NCBI GenBank assembly: GCA_002377695.1
Contig: DFQH01000001.1
Span: 20,417 to 84,416, forward strand
Reading direction: 5' to 3'
Length of the DNA stretch: 64,000 nt
Source of the DNA: Citromicrobium sp. UBA3494
GTDB lineage: Bacteria > Pseudomonadota > Alphaproteobacteria > Sphingomonadales > Sphingomonadaceae
Under the pieces are notes generated by a model. That model was not told where the DNA came from and searched no databases. It saw nothing but the letters and a program-made list of their open reading frames with translations. The stretch's first letter is position 1. Every line of letters begins with the position of its first letter. Both the position numbers and the translations under genes were made by a program. This document shows positions 11,988 to 20,101 of the stretch, piece after piece.

Positions 11988-12016
11988 GGCGGAGGGGCCG
12001 GAACGGCCCCTCCGCC
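11988..12016. repeat. Perfect 12-bp inverted repeat hairpin after the Rep-like gene
   Basis: GGCGGAGGGGCC, a five-base loop, and its exact complement. It lies 7 bp past the stop of the leftward Rep-like gene, where a terminator would be expected, but no T-run follows on either strand. It may be a processing or attenuating stem, or a protein site. Confidence 0.6.
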
Positions 12017-12022
12017 TGACGC

Positions 12023-13063
12023 TCACACTCTCTTTCGGGTGCTTCCATCAGCAATCGTCGGCCCATCGATTACGAAAGGTTTAAACTTGGATCGACGCTT
12101 ACCGCGCATACGTGTCCAGAAGGCTCGTTCATCGAATGGCTCAACACCCGGCGCCCCCTCATCGCGCCAAACCACTTGTCGCTTCACGTCCCAGAGCCTA
12201 AGCCGGACCTTGGCGCGTTGGATCATGGTCACACCCGCACCGCGGCCATGGGCGGTCGACGACAGCGGCATCTGTGCGGACAATTCGTACAGCCGCATGG
12301 CTGCCTCGCGACGGTAGCCCTTGAAAGTGTTTCTGAGCTTGGCTTTTGGAGCACCGACACTTCCCGTTTCCTTCGGCTTCCGCGGCATTAAGTTTTTTGC
12401 ATCCTTCGGCATCTTCATGAGGTACGCAATCCAGTACGAAGGACAGCCCATTGCTGGCGTGATCTCTTTCACTACAACTGGAGGCGCCCCGAGACGGGAG
12501 GTCCAGCCATAATTGCGCCTTCGTTTCGAACTGGTGATCGCGTCCCTAACGTCGGCGGCCGCACTATCCGGCGCATCCAGTGGCTTCCATGCTAGGATGT
12601 GGACATGCGCTAAGATTGACTTGCCCTTCCCGCCTGCTGGATAGCCCGTCAGTACCTGGTTCTCGATTACGTAAATGCCATCGAGCCCAGCTTTAGCCAT
12701 CGCTCTGTTCGCTCGACTCACCAGTTTGCGCTTCATGAACTTGGGCGTCCGCTCTGACATGAAGCCTTCATCGGCCAACAGTGTGATGTGGTAAAACCGA
12801 AGATGGTCACTGACGCGGGCAAGCTCGCGCACCTCCTTTGCAATGTACAGCGCATATCGCAGGTGGGCTGAAAGGTCTGATGCTCTTATCTGCCCATTCA
12901 TTGGACCGTCCCCCATAAGAGCCCTCATTCGCGAAGCATCCTTCTCGCTGGGTTTGAGTTGATCCAGACGTCTGTCGAGCATATCCCTAAACACACGGTG
13001 GGATTTTTTCAGATGCCGCTTCGTGTGCTTCCAGGTTTTGCGTTGTTCGTATTCCGAAATCAT
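12023..13063 (-). CDS. Replication-protein-like (putative HUH endonuclease)
   Basis: 346 residues, very basic. Three features in order resemble rolling-circle initiators and relaxases: FYHITLLADEGF (motif-1-like strand, near 105), AHVHILAWKP (His-hydrophobic-His, near 165) and YWIAYLMKMP (Tyr followed by Lys, near 225). This suggests a metal-binding HUH nuclease, though the match is by eye only. The start overlaps the stop of the upstream HTH gene (ATGA). About 490 bp upstream, beyond the HTH gene, lie an AT-rich stretch and paired palindromes, a plausible origin or operator. An unrelated DNA-binding role is possible. Confidence 0.45.
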   Translation of the reverse strand: MISEYEQRKTWKHTKRHLKKSHRVFRDMLDRRLDQLKPSEKDASRMRALMGDGPMNGQIRASDLSAHLRYALYIAKEVRELARVSDHLRFYHITLLADEGFMSERTPKFMKRKLVSRANRAMAKAGLDGIYVIENQVLTGYPAGGKGKSILAHVHILAWKPLDAPDSAAADVRDAITSSKRRRNYGWTSRLGAPPVVVKEITPAMGCPSYWIAYLMKMPKDAKNLMPRKPKETGSVGAPKAKLRNTFKGYRREAAMRLYELSAQMPLSSTAHGRGAGVTMIQRAKVRLRLWDVKRQVVWRDEGAPGVEPFDERAFWTRMRGKRRSKFKPFVIDGPTIADGSTRKRV

Positions 13064-13353
13064 GAGCGCTTCCCCCCACGAATTTCTAAGGGGTCACATT
13101 GGTCAAGCACATTACATGATCCGCCGCTGTCAGGTGCCGATGTGCTGCTCCGGGTCCGAGCCGAAATCCAAGCTTCGACAGCTGCCGGCTCATACCGCAC
13201 ACCATGACGTAGCTTGATGAACTCCGGACCTCCCCCACGCCATCGCCAGTTTTGCAGCGTTCGTGTCGACACATTCAGCCATCGCGCAACTTTGTCCTCT
13301 TTTAGCAGATGGCACGTCTCATTTTCGGTGTCCTTGGTCGGTAGTTTTTCCAT
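13060..13353 (-). CDS. HTH protein, AlpA/excisionase-like
   Basis: 97 residues from the ATG at 13353, preceded by AAAGGA. A MerR/AlpA-type helix-turn-helix fills the middle: LLKEDKVARWLNVSTRTLQN followed by WRWRGGGPEFIKL and a YEPAAVEAW strand-helix, the pattern of helix_turn_helix_17 and excisionase family proteins. The tail is polar. The gene is coupled to the Rep-like gene and faces the palindromic intergenic region, so it is a candidate autoregulator, excisionase, or both, for the island. Confidence 0.75.
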   Translation of the reverse strand: MEKLPTKDTENETCHLLKEDKVARWLNVSTRTLQNWRWRGGGPEFIKLRHGVRYEPAAVEAWISARTRSSTSAPDSGGSCNVLDQCDPLEIRGGKRS

Positions 13354-13473
13354 TGATGTTCCTTTCCGCAAGGCAAAATGTGCCATTGCGGACGACCATT
13401 TACAGATCGGGATTCCGGCCAAATCCAGCGCTGGTCTGGACCCAAAAAATGGAGCCGTAAAACCGAACTAGGA

Positions 13474-13549
13474 AGTCTTAAATATCTGATTCAAAAACAC
13501 AAAAGACAAAACATAGAAATTTATAATTCCGTGATTTTTACGAAAATCC
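13474..13549. other. AT-rich segment next to paired palindromes (possible origin or promoter region)
   Basis: A stretch of roughly 75 bp of mostly A and T, in sharp contrast with the G+C-rich surroundings. It separates the leftward HTH/Rep-like operon from the rightward gene at 13613 and abuts two palindromes. An AT-rich unwinding element beside repeated protein-binding sites is the layout of a replication origin; a divergent promoter is the simpler reading. Both are inferences. Confidence 0.45.
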
Positions 13550-13599
13550 GTGACAGCTGCATGTCACAGCTTATAGCCTGTGACAGCTAAAAGTCACAG
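13550..13599. promoter_or_regulatory. Two matched palindromic sites, GTGAC-N8-GTCAC, 30 bp apart
   Basis: Site 1 is GTGAC AGCTGCAT GTCAC (13550-13567). Site 2 is GTGAC AGCTAAAA GTCAC (13580-13597), extended by matching bases to CTGTGAC...GTCACAG at 13578-13599. Spacers are equal (8 bp) and share AGCT; the 30-bp offset is close to three helical turns. Repeated, phased palindromes between divergent genes point to a cooperative dimeric regulator or Rep binding. The likely binders are the adjacent HTH or Rep-like proteins. Confidence 0.7.
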
Positions 13600-13612
13600 T
13601 AAGGCAGAGAAG

Positions 13613-14122
13613 ATGCAAACTCCAAAACCGAAAAACTCAAAACGCGAGCTTAGAGAGTTTGCCTCTTGGCGCTCCCGCCTCCACCGCGCATACGAAAAGG
13701 CTGTGTGCAGGGCGTCCAAGGGGGGACGAACCATACCGCGAAAGGAGCCAATGAACGCCTTCCGCTTGGCCGCCTACGACTACTATGATCAGCTGCGCGC
13801 ACACGGTCTATTGGGGGAGCTACGGGATTATGTAGAGAAACAGGACGGCGCGCGCTGGAAGGGTTACGATGACCACGATGTCCGGTGGGTAATCCGGTTG
13901 GCGCGTGGCGGCGGCACAAAGGCATACGCCCATGATACAGCTGCGGGGCGTACAAGAAGACAGAGAGATAGGCGCATAGCGGCAGAGCTGAAGCTTGCCG
14001 CGATCAACAAGGTTAGGCCGGGCCTGCTGGTCGGGTTTTTATATGAGGCTGGTCCGACGTCAAAGGTTGAACGGGATGCAGAGGCCGGTAAGAGGTACCG
14101 CTGGGGGGAGGCCTACCGATAA
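13613..14122 (+). CDS. Unknown basic protein (island, rightward)
   Basis: 169 residues from the ATG at 13613; an in-frame GTG at 13580 would sit inside the palindromic operator and has no ribosome site. The protein is very rich in Arg and Lys with scattered aromatics, no signal peptide and no membrane segment, so nucleic-acid binding is plausible but unproven. It is the first gene rightward of the divergent control region and is followed about 80 bp later by the membrane and lipoprotein genes. I do not recognise the family. Confidence 0.6.
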   Translation: MQTPKPKNSKRELREFASWRSRLHRAYEKAVCRASKGGRTIPRKEPMNAFRLAAYDYYDQLRAHGLLGELRDYVEKQDGARWKGYDDHDVRWVIRLARGGGTKAYAHDTAAGRTRRQRDRRIAAELKLAAINKVRPGLLVGFLYEAGPTSKVERDAEAGKRYRWGEAYR

Positions 14123-14200
14123 CCGGCAGAACCAATGGATTGGGCGGTATCAAGGTTCTTGGCAGCCCGAGGGTCAATTGTTGATCTGATGGAGGGGGAT

Positions 14201-14890
14201 ATGCTTGCACGCCTTGAGAAGGCCTATCTAAATATACTGCGCGTTTTCATACTCATCGCGGCATCCATTGCCCTGATAGTAGCGTGCCTTGCCATCATCT
14301 CATCAGCGCCTTTTTTTGCCAGCCAGCTTGGTTTTAGAGGAGAGGCGCAAGGTGGCGACCTGGCGAGGTTCATGGAGGAGCAGCGTGATTACGGCTCTTC
14401 GTCCGACTACGATGCAGACACCGGCTATAGTCGCACTTTCACCATCTCCGGTTCACTCCAAGAGACAGCAAAGCGTCTGTCGGCCTATGCCAAGACACAT
14501 CATTCTATTGACCTGTCGACAGAGAAGATCGAGAAGTCATTGGCCGCTGCTCAGGAGGAGTTCCCGCTAGAGTACTACGGGGATTACGAGGAGAGCTGGG
14601 AGACCTTGAGCAAGCAGCTGGCTGTAGCTGAAGGAAAGCCCTTATCGATGGAAAAGCTCGATGAGCTTACCATTTGGCATGATCAAAACTTTCGGATGGC
14701 GATGGCGGAAAAGGAGGCCTCTAAGGATGAGCAGCTGCTCGGTGCGCTCACCGCGTTCGGCACCGCGGGGGGCGCCTTCATTGTCTTCGTGTTCCTGGTA
14801 TTCTGCTTCATATTCGTTCGCATAGAGCGCAATTTGCGGCTCGTCCGCGTGGCGATCACAGACCCAGATGCGAATGTCGATGAGGACTAA
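14201..14890 (+). CDS. Membrane protein with two transmembrane helices (island)
   Basis: 229 residues from the ATG at 14201, chosen because GGAGGGGG lies just upstream. One hydrophobic helix lies near the N-terminus (VFILIAASIALIVACLAII, about 13-35) and one near the C-terminus (AGGAFIVFVFLVFCFIFV, about 190-210). They flank an acidic loop of about 150 residues with predicted helices. The topology suggests a large periplasmic domain with short cytoplasmic ends. It overlaps the next lipoprotein gene by 11 bp, so the two are likely made together. Function unknown; a partner for the two lipoproteins is inferred from operon layout. Confidence 0.7.
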   Translation: MLARLEKAYLNILRVFILIAASIALIVACLAIISSAPFFASQLGFRGEAQGGDLARFMEEQRDYGSSSDYDADTGYSRTFTISGSLQETAKRLSAYAKTHHSIDLSTEKIEKSLAAAQEEFPLEYYGDYEESWETLSKQLAVAEGKPLSMEKLDELTIWHDQNFRMAMAEKEASKDEQLLGALTAFGTAGGAFIVFVFLVFCFIFVRIERNLRLVRVAITDPDANVDED

Positions 14891-15383
14891 TCTCCTTCCG
14901 TCGGTTGCGGCTGTAATGATCGTCTCCGTGTCGGCCTGCGACAGCAAACCTGAGGTGGTGGACACGACTCTGACGGATGACGAGACGCAGGGTACTTCTG
15001 CTGACGCAGAAGTTGCTGATCAGGACGTCGAACCAGAGCCAAGTGACACGTTGCCCCAGCTTAGCAATGCTTGGCTCGCGGGCACCTGGGGCCCCGCCGA
15101 GCATAACCCGGCCAATGATCCTGAAGGGTCTTGTGAGACAGATGTTGTTATCCGGTTTGCTCTGGATGGCACCTATGAGGACGGCGGGTCGTCCGGGCGC
15201 TACCGCGTCGAAGGTAGCAACATAATGTATTTCGAGAGACAGACCGTCCCAGACATTGCCGCCGACCCAGATGAGCTATTCTATCCTAAGCCAATTGAGG
15301 ATTGGACAGCCGCTGCACGTGTGATCGACGGTAACACCTTTGACGAGGAGGGAGACCTGTGGCGTCGGTGCAAGAGCTACTAG
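14880..15383 (+). CDS. Lipoprotein of unknown function 1 (island)
   Basis: About 167 residues. A short signal peptide ends in a lipobox (VSVSAC), so the mature protein is lipid-anchored at Cys. It is followed by DSKPEVVDTTLTDDE and a long acidic linker, then a C-terminal domain with GTWGP and DGTYEDGG motifs like small beta-rich lipocalin-type modules. Three in-frame ATGs (14868, 14874, 14880) compete; the last gives the best-proportioned signal. The segment after Cys matches the next gene (EDKPKVVDTSIEDEE), so the two probably arose by duplication of the N-terminal part. Confidence 0.75.
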   Translation: MRTNLLPSVAAVMIVSVSACDSKPEVVDTTLTDDETQGTSADAEVADQDVEPEPSDTLPQLSNAWLAGTWGPAEHNPANDPEGSCETDVVIRFALDGTYEDGGSSGRYRVEGSNIMYFERQTVPDIAADPDELFYPKPIEDWTAAARVIDGNTFDEEGDLWRRCKSY

Positions 15384-16078
15384 CACTATTGGTCAAGGCT
15401 TGCGCGATCGGTAGCATTTTGGTTGCCACCGCAGGGTGCGAGGATAAGCCCAAGGTGGTCGACACCTCTATCGAGGACGAGGAGCCGTTACGCCCGTTTG
15501 CAGTTGAAGAGCCTGACAAGCCACTGGACTTCGAGGACGAGCAAACCGCCAGCTATGACCCTACCCCAGCGCAAATGACCTCGGCGCAGTCTCGGCTGCT
15601 CGAGCAATATAGCGAGATCAATAGCGCTTGCCGTGGAGGGGCCGGTTTCGGCGCCCAGGTCCGCCACGCGTGCGGTATACGAGATTTGCAATGGACCAAA
15701 CTGCGACGCTCCAACCTATGCAGAGGCAAGGTTGGAGATCAAGCTGAGGCAGACATGGAATGGCATGTCTGCTCGACGGAGTCGCTCGACTATTCCAGCC
15801 CGCCCCCAAGCGTGCCGCAGGGCACCTGCCGCATCCGGGCCGAAGGGCAGGTGGTGTTAGATGGAACGTGCTTAATAAACCTACAGCAAGGTGGGAGTTT
15901 TTGGGTGTTAAGCCCGGACCTCCGGGTTTTTGCTGAGGTCGATCGGTTTGGGGCAGCAGCAGACAGCTACGTCTCCTCTGAAGATCTGTCATTTGCGTCC
16001 AATGGTGAATTCGGTGAGGTCACACGCTCGGGTGCATGCTGGTCGAATGACTCAGTAGAGATTTGTGCCTGGGGCTGA
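15359..16078 (+). CDS. Lipoprotein of unknown function 2 (island)
   Basis: 239 residues from a GTG at 15359 with GGAGGGAG upstream, overlapping the preceding gene by 25 bp. The signal peptide ends in a lipobox (ATAGC). The post-Cys segment EDKPKVVDTSIEDEE parallels that of the preceding lipoprotein. The mature part has several cysteines that could form disulfides and a C-terminal domain ending SNDSVEICAWG. It is the last gene before the convergent integrase. Surface exposure and a role in phage exclusion or envelope change are possible but unproven. Confidence 0.75.
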   Translation: MASVQELLALLVKACAIGSILVATAGCEDKPKVVDTSIEDEEPLRPFAVEEPDKPLDFEDEQTASYDPTPAQMTSAQSRLLEQYSEINSACRGGAGFGAQVRHACGIRDLQWTKLRRSNLCRGKVGDQAEADMEWHVCSTESLDYSSPPPSVPQGTCRIRAEGQVVLDGTCLINLQQGGSFWVLSPDLRVFAEVDRFGAAADSYVSSEDLSFASNGEFGEVTRSGACWSNDSVEICAWG

Positions 16079-16183
16079 AGCAGAGGTCAGCCCGAAGGCA
16101 GGCGGCTGCCCTGCCCTGCCGTGCCCTGCAGCCGATAATGCAGCAAAAGGTACAGAGTACCACGTTTTCTCGCCATCCATTCT

Positions 16184-17404
16184 CTAAGCGTTCGGGGCGG
16201 CAGTAGCGCCATCTGTGGTGTCGCTCTGTTCCCCCTCCCCTGTTGCCGTTCCTCTTATTTGCTGGCCAATCAAGTCAGCCGCCCGAAGTGCCGGATCTTT
16301 ATCGAGGTGCGAATAGCGCAGGGTGGTCTGCACCTGGGTGTGGCCGAGTAGCCGGCCGACGATGGCCAAGCTCGTGCCAGACCCGAGGGCCAGGCTCGCT
16401 GCCGTATGCCGTAGGTCGTGCACTCGTACCCCTTCCAGTCCTACCTCCTTACAAATGCGCGCCCATGGCTTGCGGAGGTTGTGAATGTGCTTCCCAGCTG
16501 AGCGCCCAGGGTAGATATACGGCTGCCCTTTAGAGCGGGCATGTTGATCGCACAGGACCGCGACGGCATCCTTCGACAGATAGATCGTCTTGGCGCCCGA
16601 CTTGCTGTCCGGGAGCGCAATCATCTGCAGGTCCCAGTCAACCCATGCCCATTCAGCGCTGGCGAGCTCGCCCGACCGTGCGCCGGTTAGGAGCAGCAAC
16701 TCCAGTATGTTTGCGGCATGGGCCGTTATCTCTTTCTGGGCCACAAGTTTGGCGCTTGCTTCGCGCACGGCGCGTATTTCTTCGATAGAAAGGAAGCGCT
16801 GCCGTGCTCGCTCACGAAACTTGCTGATGTGGCGGCACGGGTTAGTGCCTTCCCGCCACTCCCATTCCTCGGCCAGGTTCATGAGCTTTGACAACAGCGC
16901 AAGGGTCCTGTTGGCCTGGTACGGCGTGCCAGACAGCCTTTTATGAAACGCGTCCACCTCTGCGCGGCGGATCTCTTCGAGACGATGCTTGCCGAAAGCC
17001 GGTTTCAAACGGTCGTTCCAGATTGTTTCATAGTTGCGCTTCGTGGACGGCTTTTTGAGTGGCAGGTGATCGCGTTCATAGCGATCCCATACGTGAGCCA
17101 ACCTTGGCGCAGCCGCTACTGACTGTCGTGTCGCCTGCGGATCACCGCCATCGGCTACAGTGGCAAGCGCTCGCTGTGCTAATACCCTGGCCTGCTCAGC
17201 GGTGACTGGCCCATGCATGCCGAGACCTAGCCACCGCTGCCTGCCTGCACGCCCCCCGTGGGTGCGATATTTCAATACGTACTTGCGCTTGCCGCTCGGC
17301 AGCACTTTAATGCCGAAGCCGGAGACTTTGTCGTCCCAGGCAAAGCTCGGCTGGGTTTCCGGAGTAGGAAAAGATTCTACGAAGGTCTTCGTGATGCGCG
17401 GCAT
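16184..17404 (-). CDS. int: Island integrase (tyrosine recombinase, DUF4102-type N-terminus)
   Basis: 406 residues from the ATG at 17404, which has GAGGAG 7 bp upstream; an upstream in-frame ATG at 17455 has none. The N-terminal arm-binding domain (SGFGIKVLPSGKRKYVLKYR) is followed by a core-binding domain and the catalytic domain: first Arg in LLLTGARSGEL, HDLRHTAAS, LLGHTQVQTTLRYSH with the nucleophile Tyr. It promotes integration at the tRNA-Lys 3' end. It lies about 210 bp inside the right repeat and reads away from it. The gene appears complete. Confidence 0.95.
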   Translation of the reverse strand: MPRITKTFVESFPTPETQPSFAWDDKVSGFGIKVLPSGKRKYVLKYRTHGGRAGRQRWLGLGMHGPVTAEQARVLAQRALATVADGGDPQATRQSVAAAPRLAHVWDRYERDHLPLKKPSTKRNYETIWNDRLKPAFGKHRLEEIRRAEVDAFHKRLSGTPYQANRTLALLSKLMNLAEEWEWREGTNPCRHISKFRERARQRFLSIEEIRAVREASAKLVAQKEITAHAANILELLLLTGARSGELASAEWAWVDWDLQMIALPDSKSGAKTIYLSKDAVAVLCDQHARSKGQPYIYPGRSAGKHIHNLRKPWARICKEVGLEGVRVHDLRHTAASLALGSGTSLAIVGRLLGHTQVQTTLRYSHLDKDPALRAADLIGQQIRGTATGEGEQSDTTDGATAAPNA

Positions 17405-17612
17405 GTTAGGCTCCTCTACCCCCCGACAAGTGCCAAAAAACAGCGGGTCTGGCAATCAGGATAGCAACCACATAGCAACCACCGTAGGAAGCATTTGAGA
17501 GTACATCCAAGAAATTTAGCGGAACTGATCGCTGCCCATTACCATGCGATTACAGTATGTTGTAGAACATTATCGTATCCAAACGCACTCCCGAGAAAGT
17601 AACCCTGGCACG
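17405..17612. promoter_or_regulatory. Integrase promoter region and right att arm
   Basis: A gene-free stretch between the integrase start and the right repeat. It holds the second copy of the 23-bp arm-like repeat (17462-17484) and a small inverted repeat ATGTT-N4-AACAT at 17557-17570. It is less G+C-rich than the flanks. It should carry the int promoter and arm-type sites; no confident -35/-10 pair was assigned. Confidence 0.5.
17462..17484 (+). repeat. Right copy of 23-bp integrase arm-like repeat
   Basis: Identical to 94-116 and in the same orientation, with the internal tandem TAGCAACCAC unit. See the left copy for the interpretation. Confidence 0.55.
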
Positions 17613-17658
17613 ACTCTTAATCAGCGGGTCCTAGGTTCGAACCCTAGTGCGTCCACCA
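17613..17658 (+). repeat. Right attachment site: duplicated 3' end of tRNA-Lys
   Basis: All 46 bases match 1-46, through the CCA. The bases just 5' of the shared part (GGCACG) cannot form the anticodon stem needed (GCTGA would pair with TCAGC; only the last two bases agree), so this is a remnant and not a second tRNA gene. It marks attR. The 146 bp after it (17659-17804) contain no gene; they hold a 12-bp palindrome GAACACGTGTTC (17697-17708) and presumably the promoter of the following protease gene. Confidence 0.9.
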
Positions 17659-17804
17659 TTTTTCCTTCGTTTGAACCGAGTATTTCGTTCGTTACGGAAC
17701 ACGTGTTCTGTGCTATGCACATGTAAGTCGTGCAGGCCTTGGCCGTGCGCGATGGTTGGGGCGCATGATCAATCGGGGGCGCATAGTCGCCCGAGGGGAG
17801 GGTC

Positions 17805-18743
17805 ATGGGGGATGCTGATCATGGAGCGCGAGACGCAGGGCCGGACGGTTCGGGCGTGGAGCCAGGGGCTGTAGAAGTAAACGACGAGATCGTGCCGGGC
17901 GGCGATCTGGAAGTGTCCGGTCTTCCGCATATAGTCGCCCCTCCTGCGGAAAAGTCCGCAGAGGACACCGATGGCATGCTCGCCGCCACTGTCGGACCTG
18001 ACGCGGCCCGGATGTCCGCATTCTCGACACATACCACGAAAAGTCTGGATCCCGCCGCACGTCCGATCCTCTTTCTGGATCGCCAGTACTGGTCTCGGCA
18101 CCCCTTTGATTCGATCGTGACGGTGCGGACCGCAACCTCGATCGGGTCGGGTTTTTCGATCGGCAACGGATACATCGTGACCGCCTCTCACGTTGTCGCC
18201 AATGCCAGCGGCGTCGGCGGTTCGCCGCAAGTCTTGCTGCCAGGCTCGGGCGAGCGTTTCGACGCGCACGATGTCTGGCTGTGCAGACGGCTGCAGCACC
18301 AGGCAGGCAACCGTATCACGGGCGACATCGCCGTGTTGCGAATCAGCCGGGATGTCCCTGCCCTCGAACTCTATTTCCAGCATGACGCCGCGGCCTGGGC
18401 CACCGTGCCCACCAACAAGCTTCGCATCATCGGCGTCGGCGGCGATGTCGGGGACAGGATCATTCTGAGCCCCGGCAGCTTTTTCGGCGTCGGCCACCAG
18501 GGCCAGCACCGCGAGAACCTGTTCTACGTGGCCAACACCTTGCCGGGCGAAAGTGGGGCGGCGGTCAGCGGATTCCTCCGCTCCGGCAGGAGGGTGCTAG
18601 TGTCGGCGGTGCATGTAGCGGATCGGGCTGTCCGCAACCCGCCGGGTAAGAACCATGCGGAGCTGTTGCGGGCGGAGGAATTCGCATGGGTCTCCGCCGG
18701 GTCTTTGCCCGACCCGCAATTCTGGGACAAAGTTCAATCGTGA
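17805..18743 (+). CDS. Trypsin-like serine protease (cytoplasmic-looking)
   Basis: 312 residues; the ATG at 17805 has GGGGAGGG directly upstream. The catalytic triad is readable: His129 in TASHVV, Asp174 in GDIAVLRI, Ser250 in LPGESGAAV. This is the trypsin-like peptidase_2 arrangement. The first about 85 residues are acidic and low-complexity, without a signal peptide, so export is not indicated. The start of the lipoprotein gene follows 5 bp after its stop, implying an operon. It is the first gene outside the island's right end, so it is probably chromosomal, though an older insertion at the same tRNA cannot be excluded. Substrate unknown. Confidence 0.85.
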   Translation: MGDADHGARDAGPDGSGVEPGAVEVNDEIVPGGDLEVSGLPHIVAPPAEKSAEDTDGMLAATVGPDAARMSAFSTHTTKSLDPAARPILFLDRQYWSRHPFDSIVTVRTATSIGSGFSIGNGYIVTASHVVANASGVGGSPQVLLPGSGERFDAHDVWLCRRLQHQAGNRITGDIAVLRISRDVPALELYFQHDAAAWATVPTNKLRIIGVGGDVGDRIILSPGSFFGVGHQGQHRENLFYVANTLPGESGAAVSGFLRSGRRVLVSAVHVADRAVRNPPGKNHAELLRAEEFAWVSAGSLPDPQFWDKVQS

Positions 18744-18748
18744 GGGGG

Positions 18749-20071
18749 ATGAAGATGAAACGGAAGGCTGCATTTTTCCTGTCGTCGATGCTCGCACTAT
18801 CAGCCTGCGCAACCACCGAGGGCGGACTGACTTCGGGTAATCATGCTTCGGACGGACTGGTGGCCGCGCTCGGCCCCTGCGCCTATGTCGATGGCCAGAC
18901 CGAGTCCCTGGCGGTGGCCTTGGGCACGGCTGTGGCAGGCGACGCGCTCGACTTCGTCATCGGAGCACTCAAGGACGCAGCCGATCCCGAGAAGGGCACC
19001 AAGACCAGTACGGCTGCCGCCAGTTACAATCTGGAAAACGGCCTACCGAATTGCCTTTACGTGGCGAAGGGCCGGATGAGTGTCTTTGCTCCAGATGGCT
19101 CGCAATCGAATAAGCCACCAATCAGCCCTCTCGTGCTCGGTAGCCAGCCCCCGCCGAAGTCAGTCCGTGGTTCGAGCGCGCAAATCGAGGGCGATGTGTC
19201 GAGTGGGGGCGACCTGCCCGGCGAGAATGCCGGAGACGCCGCGGAAATCGAAGAGCGCGGCAAGGTTCTTGCCGGAGCCGACGCATATGACAGGGAAGCC
19301 GATTTCAGCCAGGTCGGCCTCTACTTCCTCGAACAGCCCGATATGGTGGCGGTTTTCGCGCTCGACAGAACGAAGGATAGTGCGGCCGCGCGACTGCGGC
19401 CGGTCTACGCCTCCTATCACGATGCCCCGAAAGGCGCTCTGTTCCGCACGGCCAAATCGCGCGACGTGATCGTGACGCTCGAACTTTCTTCGCCCGGCGC
19501 GGACTCGGCAGCGAGTTTCGGCCCCCTCCCGCTCGGTCGCCTGTTGCCGAGCGACGATTCGCACATCGTCTACTCCTCGCGCGGAGCCGTGAAACGCTCG
19601 CTCGTCCAGTCGAAGTGGGTGAAGCTGCCGGAGGCGCTGAGGACCGGGAAGACGATCAACGCAACCGTTACGCTGGCCGAGGTCCAGGCGCCCAATTTCG
19701 TCGCGGGTTACATTGGCGGGGTGCTCGAGGAGTCGAAGGACGAGCTCAACGAGGAGATCAAGCAACTGATCGACGCGGATGCCGCGCGGCAGGCGCGGAT
19801 TGCCGAGTTGACCGCCCAGAACACCAATACCGCCGATTACCGGACCAAGCTGATTACCGCCTGTACCAAATCCCAGGCGGCGATCGATGCATTTCCGCAG
19901 GGCGCCACAGCCCGCGCACCCAAGGTCAGCGAGGCGATTGCGGCGCAGGAAGAAGCCAACGTGGCGGCGCTGAAAATCGATCTTGCCTCGCCCTTCCCCA
20001 CACCCTGGACGCTGAGCGGATTTTCCTCGAGCACGACCCAGTTCGCAGCGTGTGCGAGTATCGTGGACTAG
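18749..20071 (+). CDS. Lipoprotein of unknown function, paired with protease
   Basis: About 440 residues. ATGs at 18749 and 18755 both fit GAGGGGG upstream. The signal peptide MKRKAAFFLSSMLALSAC ends in a lipobox. The mature protein is acidic with a beta-rich central region and a helical, coiled-coil-like segment near 330-370 (EESKDELNEEIKQLIDADAA). No known domain is recognised. It is immediately downstream of the trypsin-like protease, so it may be its target, anchor or co-factor; this is inference from the operon only. Confidence 0.75.
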   Translation: MKMKRKAAFFLSSMLALSACATTEGGLTSGNHASDGLVAALGPCAYVDGQTESLAVALGTAVAGDALDFVIGALKDAADPEKGTKTSTAAASYNLENGLPNCLYVAKGRMSVFAPDGSQSNKPPISPLVLGSQPPPKSVRGSSAQIEGDVSSGGDLPGENAGDAAEIEERGKVLAGADAYDREADFSQVGLYFLEQPDMVAVFALDRTKDSAAARLRPVYASYHDAPKGALFRTAKSRDVIVTLELSSPGADSAASFGPLPLGRLLPSDDSHIVYSSRGAVKRSLVQSKWVKLPEALRTGKTINATVTLAEVQAPNFVAGYIGGVLEESKDELNEEIKQLIDADAARQARIAELTAQNTNTADYRTKLITACTKSQAAIDAFPQGATARAPKVSEAIAAQEEANVAALKIDLASPFPTPWTLSGFSSSTTQFAACASIVD

Positions 20072-20101
20072 CCGTCGGGAGCCACCCTTTCGCACCTTGC
20101 C

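Noticed and set aside
11988..12016. Rho-independent terminator for the Rep-like gene
   Set aside because: A perfect stem but no T-run on either strand, so it is listed only as a hairpin.
17613..17658. Second copy of tRNA-Lys
   Set aside because: The bases 5' of the shared part do not pair in the anticodon stem and no acceptor 5' strand is present; it is a 3' remnant (attR).
17697..17708. 12-bp palindrome GAACACGTGTTC before the protease gene
   Set aside because: Short, E-box-like palindromes of this size arise by chance in this base composition; no matching partner was seen.
20072..20101. FMN riboswitch before ribB
   Set aside because: Only about 50 bp separate the genes and no RFN-element consensus is visible.
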